From contig CAZWLA010000024.1 of NCBI GenBank assembly GCA_964633845.1, forward strand, positions 1 to 19,692: 19,692 nt of DNA. Reading direction: 5' to 3'. The position numbers were made by a program, and so were the translations under genes. A model generated the notes under the pieces. It saw nothing but the letters and a program-made list of their open reading frames with translations, ran no database searches and was not told where the DNA came from. Below, piece by piece: positions 17,710 through 19,692 of the stretch. The DNA comes from JADHTT01 sp964633845 (lineage in GTDB: Bacteria > Campylobacterota > Campylobacteria > Campylobacterales > Arcobacteraceae). Each line of letters begins with the position of its first letter. Position 1 is the first letter of the stretch.

Positions 17710-18288
17710 TTACTCTAAATTATATGCTTGATAGTGGTTTGATTTAAACAGATCTCCGTCATTACCATCTTCTATACCAAATAGCTTAAATGCCACTCCA
17801 TTATATGTACCAGGATAGAAAAACACTATAGGTTTCTTCTCTGTTTTAGAGTGAAGAATATTAATTAATGGATGTAGTCTTTTAAATGGATATACCTTAC
17901 CTACACCTTGAATAAATACAACATCTGGATCGTTTTCTTGTATTTTATTTTGTATGTAATCAGATAGTACTTCATTGTTAATTGCAGAATCAAAAGCATC
18001 TAAAAAATACTCAGGTGACTCATCCTGCTCAAGCTCTAAAACATCTTCTAAAATCTCTTGATCTTTTAATATTTCGATACACAAATTGAACAAATCCAAT
18101 CTTAAAATATTTATATTTACCTCTTGAAGCCTTTTAGTTACCATATTGATATTATTGGCAACTGTTCGTTTCTCTTTTGGCTCATATGGAATAATATAAA
18201 AAGGGATCATCTTACCTATATTATCTGACTTTAGAAAGTCTATGTTTTGACATTTCTCATAAAGCCTTTCAAATGTATCTGCCTTCAT
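17710..18288 (-). CDS. brxB: BrxB, small BREX core protein (DUF1788)
   Basis: A 192-residue protein with the features of the DUF1788/BrxB family: an N-terminal stretch beginning LYEKCQNIDFLKSDN, then a strand-rich region with VVFIQGVGKVYPFKRLHPLIN and KPIVFFYPGTYNG near the C-terminus. The molecular function is not established; it is a core BREX component, thought to help assemble the complex. The ATG shares its A with the brxA stop (TAATG) and is served by GGGAG seven bases upstream inside the brxA 3' end. It is full length for the family. Confidence 0.93.
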   Translation of the reverse strand: MKADTFERLYEKCQNIDFLKSDNIGKMIPFYIIPYEPKEKRTVANNINMVTKRLQEVNINILRLDLFNLCIEILKDQEILEDVLELEQDESPEYFLDAFDSAINNEVLSDYIQNKIQENDPDVVFIQGVGKVYPFKRLHPLINILHSKTEKKPIVFFYPGTYNGVAFKLFGIEDGNDGDLFKSNHYQAYNLE

Positions 18289-18905
18289 TAAGCAACTCCC
18301 ATCATTGAGATTTCAGTATCGTTCATCAGCATTGCTTTTAGATATGAAGTATCACTATCTTTTGTAATTAGATTAGCCGTTGTGTTTTCTATTAAAGGTT
18401 TTACTATAGTTTTCTCTTTTGTCGCTTTGATCATAGTTGCATCTGCTAATATTTTAAAAACCACTTGTTTTAGTTTATACTTTGTAGCATCAGACTTTTT
18501 AGCAAACTCTTCATGCTCTTCTTCTTGTTTACGAAAAAAAGCATTAATCTCATACTCCTGAATATCAAAATCCATCATTAGTGACTTTTCATACATCACT
18601 TCAAGACAAAATGCCTTGATTATTGGATAGCTTTTAAGTATAGAATAAAAAAGGATGATTTTTGCATCATCAGGGTCTGTATTAACAAATCTATTTAATA
18701 AATATTCAGGTAGTGTTTTTAGTCTTAAAACAAGTTCACTACTTTCTCTTTTAATGGTACTAGCACTTCTTTTATTGCTATTTTCATTTATAATATATTC
18801 AACTGCTTTAGACCAATCTTCATGTTCCAAATATAGCTTTGCAAGTTCTATTGATTCATAAAGAAAAAATGATGCACCTGTAAATGATAATCTATAACTA
18901 CTCAT
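18288..18905 (-). CDS. brxA: BrxA, small BREX core protein (DUF1819)
   Basis: A 205-residue protein of the BrxA/DUF1819 family, recognisable from YRLSFTGASFFLYESIELA at the N-terminus, the RESSELVLRLKTLPEYLLNRF region and the order brxA-brxB-brxC. BrxA homologues are small helical, DNA-binding proteins, resembling the NusB-like fold of RNA-binding proteins. Its role in BREX is accessory to the complex. The ATG lies three bases after the HTH gene's stop, with only a weak ribosome site, suggesting translation coupled to the HTH gene. Full length for the family. Confidence 0.93.
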   Translation of the reverse strand: MSSYRLSFTGASFFLYESIELAKLYLEHEDWSKAVEYIINENSNKRSASTIKRESSELVLRLKTLPEYLLNRFVNTDPDDAKIILFYSILKSYPIIKAFCLEVMYEKSLMMDFDIQEYEINAFFRKQEEEHEEFAKKSDATKYKLKQVVFKILADATMIKATKEKTIVKPLIENTTANLITKDSDTSYLKAMLMNDTEISMMGVA

Positions 18906-18908
18906 ACT

Positions 18909-19100
18909 TTATTTGCTATCCTTATCATCTGCAGATTTACCACTTTTTACCCATTCATCAACTTCACTTTTTTGGAACATCCATTTTCTGCCTACTTTAC
19001 TTGCAGGCATGTTTTTGTTTTCTATCCACTTATAAACAGTGTCTTTGGTAACAGATAGATATTTACAAATATCATCTACAGTCAACCAACGATCTTCCAT
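18909..19100 (-). CDS. Excisionase-type helix-turn-helix protein heading the BREX operon
   Basis: A 63-residue protein with an excisionase/MerR-like HTH (HTH_17 type): LTVDDICKYLSVTKDTVYKWIENKNMP (about 6-32) forms the helix-turn-helix, and KVGRKWMFQKSEVDEWV (about 35-51) the wing and following helix that are standard for the family. A short hydrophilic tail ends the protein. It is the first gene of the operon, just ahead of brxA, with a good AAGGG site before its ATG. A role as regulator of the operon is plausible from the position; a recombination directionality role is less likely, because no integrase is seen. It differs from the WYL-domain regulator BrxR known from other BREX loci. Confidence 0.85.
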   Translation of the reverse strand: MEDRWLTVDDICKYLSVTKDTVYKWIENKNMPASKVGRKWMFQKSEVDEWVKSGKSADDKDSK

Positions 19101-19209
19101 AAAAAACCCTTTTCTAATAAATTGTTATATTTTATCTACAATAGCCTAAATATAATATTTAATACTGAATAGTCCGTAATTAGAATGTAATTGTATCAAG
19201 ATATTTGGA
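19101..19209 (-). promoter_or_regulatory. Likely promoter region of the BREX operon
   Basis: This is the main part of the only sizeable intergenic gap in the window (19,101-19,223) and lies directly upstream of the first operon gene. It is extremely AT-rich. The best -10-like hexamer I see is TAAAAT at 19,134-19,129, 28 bases before the ATG, with no convincing -35. A missing -35 is common in Campylobacterota sigma-70 promoters. Several other AT-rich hexamers fit almost as well, so the exact start is uncertain. Confidence 0.4.
19147..19161. promoter_or_regulatory. Short perfect palindrome, possible operator
   Basis: TAAATAT-A-ATATTTA (plus strand), seven-base arms around one base, located in the promoter gap about 50 bases before the HTH start codon. 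It could be a binding site for the HTH protein. In DNA this AT-rich such palindromes also arise by chance. Confidence 0.2.
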
Positions 19210-19235
19210 CAATATAATGTCTACTATTTATATTG
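19210..19235. terminator. Hairpin over the stop of the upstream gene
   Basis: CAATATAA / TTATATTG forms a perfect 8-bp stem around a 10-base loop that contains the stop codon (19,224-19,226) of the unknown gene. It might end or stabilise that transcript. The stem is nearly all A-T and is not followed by a clear U-tract, so a protein-binding site is an alternative. Confidence 0.25.
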
Positions 19236-19679
19236 TGGCAATAAGTGGTACTGTAATGTTTCATCATTCACTGCATAAAGCTTCCACATAAAGTCCATAA
19301 TTACTTTTACATTGATATGCAGTCTGTTTAGCTCTATTCTCATATCTTTAATATCTTTTTCTCGAATAATATCTTTACTTTCATATTCCTCAATAATCTT
19401 TTGTTGTTTCTTTTTATTTGGTATGTACAACACATGGTATCTTTGAAACTCCCTATAGATTAATCCTACATTTAATCCATTATTTTTAAACCATTGTTTT
19501 TGTAGGCTAAGTTCATACCTTGTTAATGGGAATTTCAATTTGTTCTTATCAGTCTTACAGTAAAGAGATGATCGAAGCACTGCATCTTTTTGTTTTGCTT
19601 TAGAACTAAACTTTTCTATATATCTGGTTGTTTTAAATGGTTGTTTATCACTAGATTCATAATAATCAGTATTTGGCAT
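19224..19679 (-). CDS. Hypothetical basic protein, possibly 5'-truncated by the window edge
   Basis: An open frame of 151 residues on the same strand as the BREX operon, ending 123 bases before it. The protein is basic and rich in Lys, Tyr and Ile, without signal peptide or membrane segment. The segments TTRYIEKFSSKAKQKDAVLR and YREFQRYHVLYIPNKKKQQK look like folded, possibly nucleic-acid-binding sequence, and the C-terminal third is helical. I do not recognise the family. The ATG at 19,679 has only a weak, too-close purine stretch before it, and the frame stays open to the window edge, so the true start may lie outside. Absence of long counter-ORFs and the clean length suggest it is real. 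Confidence 0.55.
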   Translation of the reverse strand: MPNTDYYESSDKQPFKTTRYIEKFSSKAKQKDAVLRSSLYCKTDKNKLKFPLTRYELSLQKQWFKNNGLNVGLIYREFQRYHVLYIPNKKKQQKIIEEYESKDIIREKDIKDMRIELNRLHINVKVIMDFMWKLYAVNDETLQYHLLPQYK

Positions 19680-19692
19680 CTTCTTTGTACAT

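Noticed and set aside
1..19692. CRISPR array, tRNA or rRNA genes
   Set aside because: No regularly spaced repeats and no cloverleaf or rRNA signatures were found; the window is almost fully protein-coding.

Overview
The window is one strongly AT-rich block of DNA. It carries a type 1 BREX phage-defence operon read entirely on the minus strand, from about 19,100 down to 141. Base composition, Lys/Ile/Asn-rich proteins and the style of the BREX proteins suggest a bacterium of the Campylobacterota (Sulfurimonas/Arcobacter-like). No rRNA, tRNA or housekeeping marker is present to confirm this, so the placement is tentative.

Layout in transcription order: a basic protein of unknown function (19,679-19,224), possibly cut at its 5' end by the window edge; a 123-base gap with the likely promoter; a 63-residue excisionase-type HTH protein; brxA; brxB; brxC; the N-terminal methyltransferase half of pglX, fused to an unrelated tail of about 220 residues; a Fic-domain protein; a very large SMEK-like/P-loop (STAND-like) NTPase; a GNAT-type acetyltransferase; the C-terminal, target-recognition half of pglX; pglZ (type A); and brxL. 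At the far left (2-121) lies the 3' end of a convergent plus-strand gene. From the HTH gene to brxL no junction has more than 10 untranslated bases and five genes overlap by 1-4 bases, so this reads as one polycistronic unit of about 19 kb with pervasive translational coupling.

The unusual point is pglX. The first half ends its recognisable PglX homology at about residue 563. The second half resumes with the expected PglX sequence at its own ATG (6,445). Together the halves give about 1,136 residues, close to an ordinary PglX of about 1,200. Between them sit about 6.0 kb encoding a C-terminal tail on the methyltransferase plus Fic, NTPase and GNAT genes. All frames are open, and all genes are stitched together with ribosome-binding sites and stop/start overlaps. 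This looks like an accessory defence cassette nested inside a BREX methyltransferase gene, converting a single-chain PglX into separate methyltransferase (M-like) and specificity (S-like) proteins. Secondary oddities are a BrxL whose C-terminus resembles MIT_C rather than a Lon-type domain, and a 12-bp tandem repeat in the Fic gene.

Expected joint function: PglX marks host DNA, BrxC (ATPase), PglZ (alkaline-phosphatase fold), BrxA and BrxB form or assist the BREX complex, and BrxL is the AAA+ DNA-associated effector. The nested Fic/NTPase/GNAT trio may be a second, phage-sensing or toxin-like layer co-expressed with, and perhaps dependent on, BREX. That last step is inference.
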